Shown: piece after piece, positions 21,933 through 32,288 of the stretch
Position numbering within the stretch: the first letter of the stretch is position 1
Layout: every line of letters starts with the position of its first letter
Source: Meconema thalassinum
Taxonomy: Eukaryota; Arthropoda; Insecta; Orthoptera; Tettigoniidae
Direction: 5' to 3'
DNA: 64,000 bases
Assembly (NCBI GenBank): GCA_946902985.2
Contig: OX336388.2
Coordinates: 133,364,346-133,428,345 of the forward strand
The notes under the pieces: generated by a model
Database searches by the model: none
The model's input: only the letters and a program-made list of their open reading frames with translations
Told to the model about the DNA's origin: nothing
Position numbers and translations under genes: made by a program

Positions 21933-22800
21933 TACAGTATTATTACCCTTTCACGAATTGATTGCCGGCGGTGGAGATGGGAACTACTCTTTATGTATTT
22001 GTGTCACTCGTCAGCCTGCTTCGTTGACAAGTACAGTTGCGCGTGTAGGATATGACTCAGCTCCAGCACCCCCAGTCATCAATTAACTGTCCATGGTGAT
22101 ATGAGCTCCTGTGGCGCTTATCTGACGCAATGCAACGAGACCTATGTGCAGATTGCACTCTGTCATCACTGAGTCCTCCGCTTCGCCTCGCAGAGCTCAT
22201 GCTACAATAAACATAAACGCTGGCACACCCACGCTCAGCGGCAATCAAATCTTGAATGGGTAATATTAGTTTTTTTTTCTTCTGTTTATTCTAATAAAAC
22301 ACAAAAATCGCCCCTTAAAACAACAATAACAACAACAACAACAAAGCACAAAAATTATACGATTTTTTAATCTTATAACCTATATTTAGTTAACTTTCAT
22401 TCAAAATATTAATTTCTTAATAAGGCTTACGCAGTTTCTACAATCTCTCCGCAACTTCAAACTTTTTGGTATCAAAACCAGCCAAATCCAAATCTTGGTA
22501 ACAAACCCCGACAAATCCGAATTATTGCTTTATATTTTACTACATACATTTTTAGCTATCTCGGGCATCAGCTTCGTACTTCGTCACTGTTTTTAAAAAT
22601 AATTAATTCAATTTTTAGTGAAAAAAGTAGTTCATTTTGGGTATTGGTTCGTTTGTGACATTTTGTGCCACTTTGCCCAAAAAAGTGAAGGAATGGATTT
22701 GGAGGGCTTTGATTCTAGGCACCTCTTTATGAATTCATGATAATAGAACCCAATTTTTCAGGTATTTCTATATCTCGAATATTCGATAACTCAAAGTATT

Positions 22801-23164
22801 TTTAGCCTGCTTTTCACATTTTGTAAAAAAAAATGAGGAAAAATTAGACTTACGAGATCAATCCACAAATGTGTGTCTGTCTGTTAGTCTGTCTATCAAC
22901 TTCTAAACGACTTCAACCAAATTTTGTATTCTGTACTTTAAGAGACGGAACTAAGAATATATTCAGTCACCAGGGCTGCCAACTGTAGTGCTCTATTAGG
23001 CTACATTATGCCAGGTAGGCTTATATTTCGAACTAGTTACAAATTTCGATGTTACCAACTTAAATTCGTTATTATTCTAGATAGGTCCATATATATTCAT
23101 AATTTGCATGACTCTTAAATTTTAAGGAAAGTAGGCTCTTTATTTCGTCACGGAACTTCTTGTT
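22801..23164 (-). mobile_element. HINE-like element, copy 6, internally deleted
   Basis: Both ends are kept: TAGCCTGCTTTTCACATTTT at the left and AAAGTAGGCTCTTTATTTCG plus GTCACGGAACTTCTTGTT at the right. Most of the core is missing, leaving about 364 bp. It splits a pogo-like terminal fragment (22755-22800 and 23165-23190). Confidence 0.65.
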
Positions 23165-23419
23165 TATTTCCGAAAGCACTTCGAGATATCGGCAGAGAGC
23201 GCTTATGTACGTACGTTATTTCTATCGATCGTCTTGACTTGGCTTAGAAAAGGCAGGAAGGGCGAGTATTGGCTCAATAAACTGCGCGCTTTATGCTTAC
23301 TGGTGCATGTATTATTGATTATTGGATATCCCTTCCCTACTCCGTATACCGGAACGACCTTTTTAAGAAGACATACAATATGCTTAGCCAATTTCTAAGA
23401 CTGAATTATTCTCGCATTT

Positions 23420-24230
23420 GGTTGGTTGGTTCCTTAGTTTAGGGCCTGCGACAACGCAGTCCCGTGTACTTTGGGAGTGTGTAGAATCTGTCTGATAACC
23501 GGTGTTAATTGTGGTGGCTGTATTAGTGTGTGTTATCTGTATTTCAGGTAAAGACAGCAGACGATCAATTTCAAGTAGTAATTCCTACTTTTGCTACCAA
23601 ATGCTACCGTCCACGTCACCTACTGTAGCTTTGAACTTGGCTACTAGATGCCATCGCAACCAGCACCTGGCAACGAACGTTGGAACTAATATACCGCTAT
23701 CAAATATAACCTACAAATTAGCTTGCCACGGTGGGTGAGTGGTCAACGTGTCGGTCTACTAACCCCAAGCTTGCAGGTTCGCTCCTGGCCGTGGTAGGTG
23801 ATTTTTGAAAGGCAGCTGAATTCAGTAGGCCGTGTTCATAATGACAAAATTAATCTCGGGAGTTTCCGCCAACACAAAGTTCCTCATTTCTCTACCAGAA
23901 AGCACTATAGTGTTCAAGGAGCTTAGATATCTAAACTCCTTGACTTACATAGTGCTTCAAGGAACAACGAAGCTACCCTTTGGGTGTCAAATAACAAAGC
24001 TTGCACCCGGCACCCGAGGCTATACGATATTATTATTATTTCCTACAAATCTTAGCTTCACGCAAGTGTAGTTAGTGGAAGGTTCTTTTACATGCCATGA
24101 ATATATGGCCGCGTTACTTCCCCTCCGAAGGAAGGCATAGGACTACTGAGGACATTTTTAACGCTCTTAAAGAATCCGACGACTTCCGCCGGGTTTGAAC
24201 GCGCGATAATGGGCATAGAAGCTCAGGGCG
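23420..24230 (-). mobile_element. SINE family 1 (minus), split by a family-2 SINE
   Basis: The minus-strand head is near 24230-24170 (GGGTTTGAACGCGCGATAAT on the plus strand). The 3' part is at 23420-23718, with CAACGCAGTCCCGTGTACTT shared with 18634-19137. It is interrupted by the family-2 SINE at 23719-24041. Confidence 0.85.
23719..24041 (+). mobile_element. SINE family 2, nested, with 9-bp TSD
   Basis: CCTACAAAT flanks it at 23710-23718 and 24042-24050. Body and tail (ATTATTATT) are as in other family-2 copies. Confidence 0.92.
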
Positions 24231-24424
24231 CGAGCGAGTGCTAGGAGGGATGGAACAGGCACCCGAAACTCTACCGTAAATAGCAATATAACTATTAAGA
24301 TAATTCAAAAAGCGCGGTTAACTGCGACCTCTAGCGTGTTAAATGAGAGGTCATCCCTCAAGTTGAGTTATGCTAATTTTCGGAATCATGTATAGAAAAC
24401 TATATAAGTTACTGTTTGCCTAAA

Positions 24425-25690
24425 TACGAGTGGTGTTCAAATGAAAAGGTACGAAACGATACTGTGGGTACAATTTATTCGTTATTCAAAATTAATCACC
24501 ACAGGTGTCCCATTGCTTCACTAGCCGAGGGATTCCCTGTTCCCAGAAGTATTGTGGTTGTGACAGGAGCCAATCCTGTACGGCGTCCTTTAGTTCGTCG
24601 TCCGATTGGAAACGTTTTCCCCTGAGATGTTTATTTAACGGACCAAACAGATGGAAGTCACAAGGTGACAAGTCCGGGTTGTAGAGCGGATCTTCAAGTT
24701 GCTCCCACTTGAACGTGGCCAAAACACCACTAGCGCTTAGAGACAGCCCAGCGGGGCTAACGAAGTGACCCGAATTCTCACGAATATAACAGATCAGCCA
24801 ACCTCTTCCACGTACTATAATTATAAGACAGACCAAGCGGGGCATGATCCTTGGGCAACTATTTTTCTTTCGTTTATCGACGGGCTATTTGTTCTGTGAA
24901 TAATCGCATGATTTGTTGTTCTGTGCGTTAATTCTTTGAGTCTCAGGCACTCACTGGACAACTGAAATAAACTAAAGTCTAGCCGCTGAGTCTCCAGCAG
25001 GGTGTCCATCCCCTTATCTCCACTAATATCTTCCCTGGCTCTTTCTCAACAGCTTATGAATTGCTTTGAACATCCATTACATGTAGGCTACCTGAGTTTC
25101 TAGTGAACAAATATATTTCACTGGCGAAAAAATATTTTTCTTTTACAGTAAGAGACAAAATATGTAATTTTAAATAACTCAGGTCAACTTATGTTTAATA
25201 AAACACGGAAAATAAATTTTAAAGTAAAAATATCTAAAACAAATATCATTATGATCAAATATGTAAAATATGTAACAATAAAATGTAATTATATGATAGC
25301 TAAGGTTCTAATTCATGGACATTTCATTTTTAGTTAAATAAGCAAAGGGAAGAAATATGTATTTATATCAAAATCCTAGCCCTAAAGATCGCTCTAGGTT
25401 GTGAAGTTTCGGGTACGTTCGGTTTGCCCCGCTGCACTCGTCTGTTTCGGTGCGTGTCAAAAGATCGTGGAGGGGGATGGATGATCGGTTGCGATCGTGA
25501 ATATTCGGGCCGCTTCGTTAGCCCCGCTGGGCTGTCTCTAAGCGCTAGTAAAACACCTTGTGTGACGGTTAGAGACGTGTGGGCGAGTGTTATCATGGAG
25601 CAGAATTACTCCCTTCGTGAGCAGTCCAGGCCGTTTGTTCTTGATGAATTTGCGTGTCGCACAATACACGTCACTGTTAATGGTTCGTCT
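24425..25690 (-). pseudogene. Mariner transposase remnant, split by an 821-bp TIR element
   Basis: The 3' terminus TACGAGTGGTGTTCAAATGA at 24425 is a mariner-type TIR at a TA. On the minus strand, 25690-25558 encodes the HDNTRPH motif (second catalytic Asp). 24720-24490 encodes FKWEQLED and YNPDLSPCDFHLFGPL (third catalytic Asp of a DD34D transposase), ending RLVKQWDTCGD. The two parts are separated only by the insertion at 24729-25549 plus its 8-bp duplication. The 5' half is missing; at about 25690 the sequence passes into a HINE-like core. Confidence 0.85.
24729..25549. mobile_element. 821-bp element with ~110-bp TIRs and 8-bp TSD (hAT-like)
   Basis: Termini are inverted copies beginning ACTAGCGCTTAGAGACAGCC and continuing through CCAGCGGGGCTAACGAAG. 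The direct duplication AAAACACC is at 24721-24728 and 25550-25557. An 8-bp duplication favours hAT. It has no transposase. Inside, at 25384, an end related to the 7842 element (complement TAGGGCTAGGATTTTGATA) is visible, so its AT-rich right interior (about 25100-25384) may itself be a nested partial element. Confidence 0.85.
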
Positions 25691-25813
25691 CAAGTATGCA
25701 AATATGCAAACCAAGAGTTCGAAACTTTACACACGTATAGTACATGAACTTCTACATTAATTTGGAGTACATGGTATACGTCAGTGCTGCCAACATGATT
25801 CTAAGCTTGTTGA

Positions 25814-26148
25814 AATTAAAATCGAATGTCTGCTTCCAGTCGACCAACCGGGTCAGGGAATGGAATGAATGAAGCCCCCATCTAGCGACTAGGATACGAA
25901 CTGTGCCGGCTGCCGACGCCTGTCGCACTCCTCTGGGGCAATGATTAAATGAATGACAGATGAAATGAAATGGAAGTGTAGAGTGTTGCTGGAATGAAAT
26001 TTGTGACAGGGAAAACCGGAGTACCCGGAGAAAAACCTGTCTGCCTCCGCTGTGTCCAGCACAAATCTCACATCGAGTGACCGCGATTTGAACCACGGAC
26101 CCAGCGGTGAGAGGCCGGCATGCTGCCGCCTAAGCCACGGAGGCTCTT
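25814..26148 (-). mobile_element. SINE family 3 (minus), perfect 15-bp TSD
   Basis: TTCTAAGCTTGTTGA flanks it at 25799-25813 and 26149-26163. The head is at the right (complement of TAAGCCACGGAGGC). The perfect duplication suggests a fairly young insertion. Confidence 0.92.
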
Positions 26149-26480
26149 TTCTAAGCTTGTTGATAGGTCCAAATTTTAAATGCATGTACCTTCTATACTA
26201 ACAAATGGATTTACACCAAATTTCGAATGTGATTTGCGTAACATAACTGATATGAATGTGCGTATTCTTAAGAACCAGCAGGGCCGCCAACTGTAAATAA
26301 ATGCTCTCTCTATTATTTTAAATCCTAATATCTATAAATCAGATTATATGCGAGCCAACAGCTCTAAACTTTGCATAAGTATAGTACCTAGCATTCTAAA
26401 TTATTTTGGAGTAACTAATATACTGTACGTCAGTGCCGCCAACATTATTTAAGTCCGCCGACACGTCCAATTTTTAAATA

Positions 26481-27944
26481 CACACATCAAAAAAAGTTTG
26501 CATCACCTCGGTTCCAAGAGTTCCGGAACCGTTAAATACAAAGGGAATAGAGATCAACACAAACAACATTTCAGCTCGTTTTATTGCTCATGAGACCCAC
26601 ACATTGCATGTTGTACCATCATACAGCTAGACTTTCAGCATTTGTGGTCCAGATTGCAGTACACACCACTACCTCTAATACCCAGTAGCACGTCCTCTTG
26701 CATTGACGCATGCCTGTATTCGCCGTGGCATACTATCCACAAGTTCATCAAGACACTGTTGGTCCAAATTGTCCCACTCCTCAACGACAATTCGGCGTAA
26801 ATCTCTCAGAGTGGTTGGTGGGTCAAGACGTCCATAAACAGCCCTTTTCAACATATCCCAGGCATGTTCGATAGGGTTCATGTCTGGCGAACATGCTGGC
26901 CACTGTAGTCGAGCGATGTCGTTATCTTGAAGGAACACATTCACAAGATGTGCACGATGAGGTCGAGAATTGTCGTCCATGAAGACAAATGCCTCTCCAA
27001 TATTCTGCCGATATGGTTGCACTATGGGTCGGAGGATGTCATTCAGGTATCGTAAAGCCGTTTCGGAGCCTTCCATGACCACCAGTGGCGTACGTCGGCC
27101 CCACATAATGCCACCCCAAAACATCAGGGAACCACCACCTTGCTGCACTCGCTGGACAGTGTGTCTAAGACGTTCAGCCTGACCAGGGTGCCTCCAAACA
27201 CGTCTCCGACGATTGTCTGGTTGAAGGCATATGCGACACTCATCGGTGAAGAGAACGTGATGCCAATTCCGTGGGGTCCATTCAGCATGTTGTTGGGCCC
27301 ATCTGTACCGCGCTGCATGGTGTCGGGGTTGCAAAGCTGGACCTCGCCATGGACGTCGGGAGTGAAGTTGCGCATCATGCAGCCTATTGCGCACAGTTTG
27401 AGTTGAAACACGACGTCCTGTGGCTGAACGAAACGCATTATTCAACATGGTGGCATTGCTGTCAGGGTTCCTCCGAGCGGCAATCCGTAAGTAGCGGTCA
27501 TCCACTACAGTAGTAGCCCTTGGGCGGCCTGAGCGAGGCCTGTCATCGACAGTTCCTGTATCTCTGTACCTCCTCCATGTCCGAACAACATCGCTTTGGT
27601 TCACTCTGAGACGCCTGGAAACTTCCCTTGTTGAGAGCCCTTCTTGACACAAAGTAACAATGCGGACGCGATCGAACTGCGGTATTGACCTTCTAGGCAT
27701 GGTAGAACTACAGACAACATGAGCAGCGTACCTTCGTCCTGGTGGAATGACTGGAACTGATCGGCTGTCGTACCCCCTCCGTCTAATAGGCCCTGCTCAT
27801 GCATGGTTGTTTACATCTTTGAGCAGTTTTAGTGACATCTATGAACAGTCAAAAGGACTGTATCTTGGATACAATATACACAGTCAACGTCTATATGCCG
27901 GAGATCTGGGAACCGAGGTGATGCAAAACTTTTTTTGATGTGTG
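26481..27944 (-). mobile_element. Complete Tc1-like transposon (1464 bp)
   Basis: Terminal inverted repeats begin CACACATCAAAAAAAGTTTG on both ends and extend through CATCACCTCGGTTCC. TA duplications are at 26479-26480 and 27945-27946. Single intact transposase gene inside. Flanking HINE sequence joins cleanly when the element is skipped. Confidence 0.95.
26675..27700 (-). CDS. Tc1-like DD34E transposase, intact
   Basis: This 341-residue protein has the full Tc1 layout: an N-terminal paired-type helix-turn-helix (about residues 5-110), with a GRPR motif at 58-61 between the two helical units, and a DDE/D catalytic domain. Catalytic residues are Asp153 (FTDECR), Asp243 (FMDDNSRPH) and Glu278 (SPDMNPIEH), with exactly 34 residues between the last two, hence DD34E. 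A glycine-rich box (GGGSLMFWGGI, 188-198) is in place. The length is normal for the family and there are no internal stops or frameshifts. It would cut at the TIRs and reinsert at TA sites. The start chosen is the first Met, giving a typical N-terminus (MPRRSIPQFD). A nuclear localisation signal was not assigned. An intact frame in an intact element makes recent activity plausible. Confidence 0.95.
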   Translation of the reverse strand: MPRRSIPQFDRVRIVTLCQEGLSTREVSRRLRVNQSDVVRTWRRYRDTGTVDDRPRSGRPRATTVVDDRYLRIAARRNPDSNATMLNNAFRSATGRRVSTQTVRNRLHDAQLHSRRPWRGPALQPRHHAARYRWAQQHAEWTPRNWHHVLFTDECRICLQPDNRRRRVWRHPGQAERLRHTVQRVQQGGGSLMFWGGIMWGRRTPLVVMEGSETALRYLNDILRPIVQPYRQNIGEAFVFMDDNSRPHRAHLVNVFLQDNDIARLQWPACSPDMNPIEHAWDMLKRAVYGRLDPPTTLRDLRRIVVEEWDNLDQQCLDELVDSMPRRIQACVNARGRATGY

Positions 27945-28076
27945 TACATGTAACTTCTATACTTACAAATGGATTTCATCCAAAATTGACACAATAATAG
28001 ATCATAATATTTATAGATTAATTCATAAATTTTAAGAAAAGTAGGCTCTTTAGTTCGTCACGGAACTACTTGTTTT

Positions 28077-28345
28077 AATGATTAGTTTATATGCCGAGTA
28101 TCACATCCCCAAATGAAACCACTCGTGAGATATTGTTATTCAATGAAATGACGGTTTAACCCCCTGAACACCCATTGAAAACCTGAAAATCAAAAAGCCT
28201 TCGTTAGTGGACGTTTTTGACTTACAACGAACTTATCCCCAAAATTGTATGTTTCTAACTCAATAGTTTTGGCTGGGTGAAGATGAGTGAGTGAGTCATT
28301 CAGTCAGGACACTTTCCTTTATATACGAGCAATAGATTTTTGTTG
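28077..28345 (+). repeat. Dispersed repeat shared with 526-660
   Basis: The first ~120 bases match 526-660; the remainder (to GAGTGAGTCATTCAGTCAGG) is unassigned. From 28345 to 28860 I see nothing identifiable. Confidence 0.45.
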
Positions 28346-28863
28346 TTAAAAATTGAAACTTCAATGATTCAAATAAACACTGTCATCTGGAGCGGAGTAC
28401 ACGAAGAATAACACCAAATATGTTAGGCTACTATTACCTCCGAAATTCATATACTGTGTATTGGGTGTGTGGCGCAGTTATGAACTACAGAATATGCAAG
28501 GACATGAAAGAGTGCAAACCCAAGCCTGATAATGCCTGTCAAAGAGTAAGGCAAAACTTTGGCACTGAATGGAAAGATAACGCGGTATGATGCCCATATA
28601 TTTGGAACTTATTTACAGTTTTAGCTATAAATTCTCGGTGATAAATGGGAAGCTCATGTATTTGACAAGGAATTAAACAACGGTAAAAAGTAAATAAAAA
28701 ACCCGAAGGGCCATTGAACCTTAATGGATAGAGATAGAGTGGAGTTATAACCCACGGTCGCAAATACAAAGCGTAGCTTGTCAAATGGGAAGCTGTAACA
28801 GATGAATAATGAATATGTATTGTGCCGCAAGGTAAGGTTCGTTTTGCTTCTCTCATGATAACT

Positions 28864-29705
28864 ATAAAGTGCGTTCAAAAAGTAACGAGCCGGAGGCTGG
28901 AATGATGCACAAACCGGTGACGACATCGGCTAATCGTGGCGTGTGTAACGAGGTGTGGTTCCGACCAGAGAGTTTGTCGTTTGAATTCTGGTTCGAAGTG
29001 ATGACACCATGATTCATCTCCAGCCACCACTCGTGCCAGGAACCCATTCCCTTCCCTCGCATAGCGCTGCAGATGACCAAGACAGTGGGCCATTCGACAT
29101 ACTTCCTGGTGTGGTTGAAGACTGATGGTCACCCATTGGGCACACACTTTGCGCAAGTGCAGTCTTTCCTTCATGATGGGGTGCACACTTCCGACGCTCA
29201 ATTCGACTATGGCGTTCACTGTCACTCGGCGGTCCTGGGTAATGAGTGCATCAACCAGCTGGACGTTGTCATTGGTAATGCAGAGGGGGTGGACAAGACC
29301 GGGCATCATCGGCTAACGACACCCGTCCTTCCCTGAAGCGCTTGTGCCACGCCTTGACCCTTGCAAGGGACACGCAGTGTTCGCCGTACACTTGTGACAT
29401 TTGGCGATGAATGTCCGTTCCCCCTACTCCTTCCGCTGTCAGAAACCGAACAACACCTCTTTGCACTTCGTTTGACGCCTCCATGTCACTGTTTGCAATG
29501 CGACTGGCAGCGTTGGACGATTGACGCATGCTGCTGCTCGCTTTGTATCGTCACGTGACGTGCACGCGCGCCCTCTAGCGACGGGCTGTGACCTTCCACG
29601 CTTTGGTCGGAACCACTCCTCGTTACACACGCCACGATTAGCCGATGTAGTCACTGGTTTGTGCATTCCAGCTTCCGGCTCGTTACTTTTTGAACGCACC
29701 TTATA
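28864..29705 (-). pseudogene. Mariner-like element, catalytic half deleted, copy 1
   Basis: Ends are inverted repeats of about 110 bp starting AAAGTGCGTTCAAAAAGTAA (left) and, in complement, AAGGTGCGTTCAAAAAGTAA, at TA. The minus strand encodes a mariner N-terminus (EVQRGVVRFLTAEG, VKAWHKRFREGRVSLADDAR), then in another frame DDN/DNVQLVDALITQDRRV and GDESWCHHF (first catalytic Asp). The remaining two catalytic motifs are absent: the frame passes directly into the end repeat near 28975. At least one frameshift near 29270-29300 also disables it. Confidence 0.88.
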
Positions 29706-29764
29706 TATCATCTTTAATATACTAATAACAAGTTTCACCGTTTCTAAGAATATCCCTCAAGATT

Positions 29765-30405
29765 TGTACTTTACTTACTTACTGGTCGGCGCTATAGACC
29801 ATGTAGATCTTTGGCCTCTTCTCCTCAGCTTTCCACCTCCAGCATTTAACACCCAGCTTTCTCAGATCGTCTTCAACATCGTCAGGCCATCTCTCCCTGG
29901 GTCTTCCTCTTCTCCTTCTCCCATCAGGATTTCCTGTAAATACATTTTTGACTGTGCTGGTTTCTGGCATTCTCTGTACATGCCCAACCCACCTGATTCA
30001 CCCCTGCTTAATTTTCACTACAATATCTGGATCCTTGTAACTCTACATTCTCCATCCATCCTCATCTCTTACTGCTCCAATTATTATTCTCAACATCTTC
30101 CTTTCCCACCGTAACAATCAATGTTATTCTCTGGTGGTCATCACCCAGCATTCTGACCATACATAACTATAGGTCTTAGTACTGTTGGGTATATTTTTAG
30201 CTTCGAACTCCTGGATTTGAACATAATAGCAAGGCGTACAAGTATCGGTTCCCACTTGTTATCCTTTCCTGGATTTCCACCGATGTTTTATTGTCTGTTG
30301 TTATTATCGATCCTAGATATTTGATTGCTTCAACTCTTTGATACTCCTTTCCATGTAATCTTACAATGGGTTCTCTGTACTTAACACGAATTAATGTCAT
30401 CAGCC
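29765..30405 (-). pseudogene. RTE/R1-type LINE 3' fragment, disrupted by a foldback insertion
   Basis: On the minus strand: an LADD box (the conserved FADD catalytic region of RT) at 30393-30405, YLGSIITTDN at about 30310, a gap with frame changes, then 29970-29779 with GRRRRGRPRERWPDDVEDDL and the terminal YSADQ. The tail is a (TAAG)n-like run at about 29765. Upstream of the FADD box the sequence is interrupted by the palindromic insertion at 30412-30778. Confidence 0.8.
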
Positions 30406-30411
30406 AAATTA

Positions 30412-30778
30412 TACAGTTTTTTTTAAGTTTATATTTCTGTTTATATTTAATGATTTTTTTTTAACAAAGTTGTTCTTGGAAACGGTAGGCCTACATGTTT
30501 CAGGAACTAATGAACAATTTTTGCCCATTCATCTTCCAAATATAAAGCATTAAATGAACGAAATTATTATAAAGCTTAGCATTTAATGCTTTATATTTGG
30601 CTGATGAATGGGAAAAAAATTGTTCATTATTCCCGGAAGCTTGTACAGTAGGTCTATCGTTTCCAAGAACAACTTTGTTAATAATTGTTTCATTTTTTTC
30701 AGGCGGATATATAAACCTTTTTTAAACTGTATAAACACATCAATACGGAACCATTATGAGTGATTTAAGCCATAGAAT
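30412..30778. mobile_element. Foldback (hairpin) element inserted in a LINE, with 12-bp TSD
   Basis: Left arm (about 30412-30555) and right arm (about 30577-30735) are inverted copies, meeting at an AATGCTTTATATTTG-type stem. Shared blocks include AACAAAGTTGTTCTTGGAAA and ATGAACAATTTTT. It is flanked by TCAGCCAAATTA at 30400-30411 and 30779-30790. Noncoding. Confidence 0.8.
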
Positions 30779-30982
30779 CAGCCAAATTAGAAATATAGAG
30801 TGGATGGGGTGTAACATAGGCGTAAATCGGGCGTGCCCGGGGTGGCTGCTGCCACTCAAATATTTTAAAAAAATCAGATGTTTAGAGATACAGTATTTTT
30901 AATACCCGCTATTTAAACAATCGAACAATAAAGATACTCGTATCACCATCTCTTTCAACCTCTTCCTCCACGCTGTATTTTT

Positions 30983-31710
30983 AGACTATTTTCATTTATG
31001 CAAATAATTGGCTTATGAGATCACCTATTGTTCGTGTGTGTGTATGTTTGTGTGTGTGTCCCCAACAAAATCTAATAGACCAAAGCGATTTTAATGAAAC
31101 TTGGTAAATACATACTACTACCTCGTCCAACCTCGACCGTGCCTTTCAAATTTTAATACGGTTCACTAATCCAGCATGGCCGCCACGCGAAATATTTCAC
31201 TGACATTCTATATCTCCGCAACAGTAACATATATCACCCTGAAACTTTGTACAGTGATAAGGGGTACTACTACAGCTTCATCTATGTAACTTTCATAAAT
31301 TTGTTGAGTACAAAACTAACATGCGGTCATACGAAGTTGAAATTTTAATATACTTTTCTCGCAACTTAACCATTCGAGCGCAGTGAAACTTCGTACAGCA
31401 AATGTTTATACATATTGTAATGTACTGACATCTAATTTAATTCAATTGTTTACATAAACTCAATATGGTGGCTGTGCGAAGTTTTAAAATTAAGTTTTTA
31501 TTTCTTGTGTCCTAATCATGCGATCGAAGTGAAAGTTTGAATAATGAACCCACGCAATAATCTTCATCTAATGATACATAACTCTATGACCTACACATAT
31601 AACAATCTAACATGGCGGACATCCGAAATATTTAGGCGGCTCTCAATATCTACGAATCTATTACAGAAAACTGAAATTTTGTATGTTGATAGAGGCAGTT
31701 AATAAATCAT
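30983..31710 (-). mobile_element. HINE-like element, copy 8
   Basis: The stem-end side is at the left (GACTATTTTCATTTATGCAA, GGCTTATGAGATCACC), followed by GTGTGTG and the family core in the same order as copy 1 (722-1465), to which it is similar along its length. The opposite terminus is missing at 31710. Confidence 0.6.
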
Positions 31711-32285
31711 ACTAATATATAAAAATGAGATGGTATGTGTCTGTCTGTCTGTCTGTCTGGTACTCAATAACTCAAGAACCACTGGTCCGATTTAAATGAA
31801 ATTTTGCATGGATGTAGCTGATTTACCAGGTTTACATATAGGATACTTTTGATTTCGAAACTTTGCATTATTAAATATGGCGACCATTTTAGTGACGTCA
31901 TTGGACCCGTTGGTTTCAAAATTTCATATTTCCATATCAAATAAAAAGAGAACGGTAGGAAATAGCAAACTTTTGATGGCACACACGAGCTTTGAAATTT
32001 AATTTCCTATCCGAAAGATCCTTATCACGTTTCGTCTATCTCCAACAGTTAGCGAGTAAAACCGACATTTGTCACGTCACTACACCCTTTGGTTTCAAAA
32101 TTTCATATTTCCTTTTCAAATAAAAAGAGAACGCTAATAAATAGCAAACTTTTTATGGTATACATGAGCTTTAACATTTAATTTTCTATCCGAAAGGTCC
32201 TTATCACTTTTCGTATATCTACAACGGTTAGCGAGTAAAACCAAAATCTGTGTAATAAAACACGGTCAACACCGAGCGGTGCAGT
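31711..32285 (+). mobile_element. Helitron-like 5' segment with TCTG microsatellite and 181-bp tandem duplication
   Basis: It begins TAATATATAAAAATGAGATG, then (TCTG)n and ACTCAAGAACCACTGGTCCG, a layout common at insect Helitron 5' ends. A unit starting TTGGTTTCAAAATTTCATAT occurs at about 31910 and again at 32091. The end CACCGAGCGGTG forms a small hairpin but a CTRR terminus was not seen. Confidence 0.5.
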
Positions 32286-32288
32286 ATA

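Larger units (their letters stand above)
20781..22727. mobile_element. ~1.9-kb DNA transposon with GAGGCGCCTAGAATC termini, carrying a SINE
   Basis: The left terminus GAGGCGCCTAGAATCAAAAC is the inverse of the right terminus (GTTTTGATTC-type sequence ending GGCACCTC, 22690-22727). Subterminal CCAAATCC-type motifs recur on both sides. Inside are a short coding-like frame (21203-21457) and a SINE (21643-21932). The target duplication is not clear. Superfamily not assigned. Confidence 0.55.
25691..28076 (-). mobile_element. HINE-like element, copy 7, carrying a SINE and a Tc1-like transposon
   Basis: The core modules match copy 2. Its palindromic end is lost at 25690. A family-3 SINE (25814-26148) and a Tc1-like element (26481-27944) are inserted. 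After the latter the HINE sequence resumes (CATGTAACTTCTATAC) and ends AAAGTAGGCTCTTTAGTTCG, GTCACGGAACTACTTG at 28070. Confidence 0.65.

Noticed and set aside
27124..27513. Open frames on both strands overlapping the Tc1-like transposase
   Set aside because: They are shadows in other frames of the intact 341-residue gene and have no recognisable motifs.
29521..30114. 197-residue plus-strand frame
   Set aside because: It runs antisense to the mariner end and the LINE remnant that have clear coding similarity on the minus strand.
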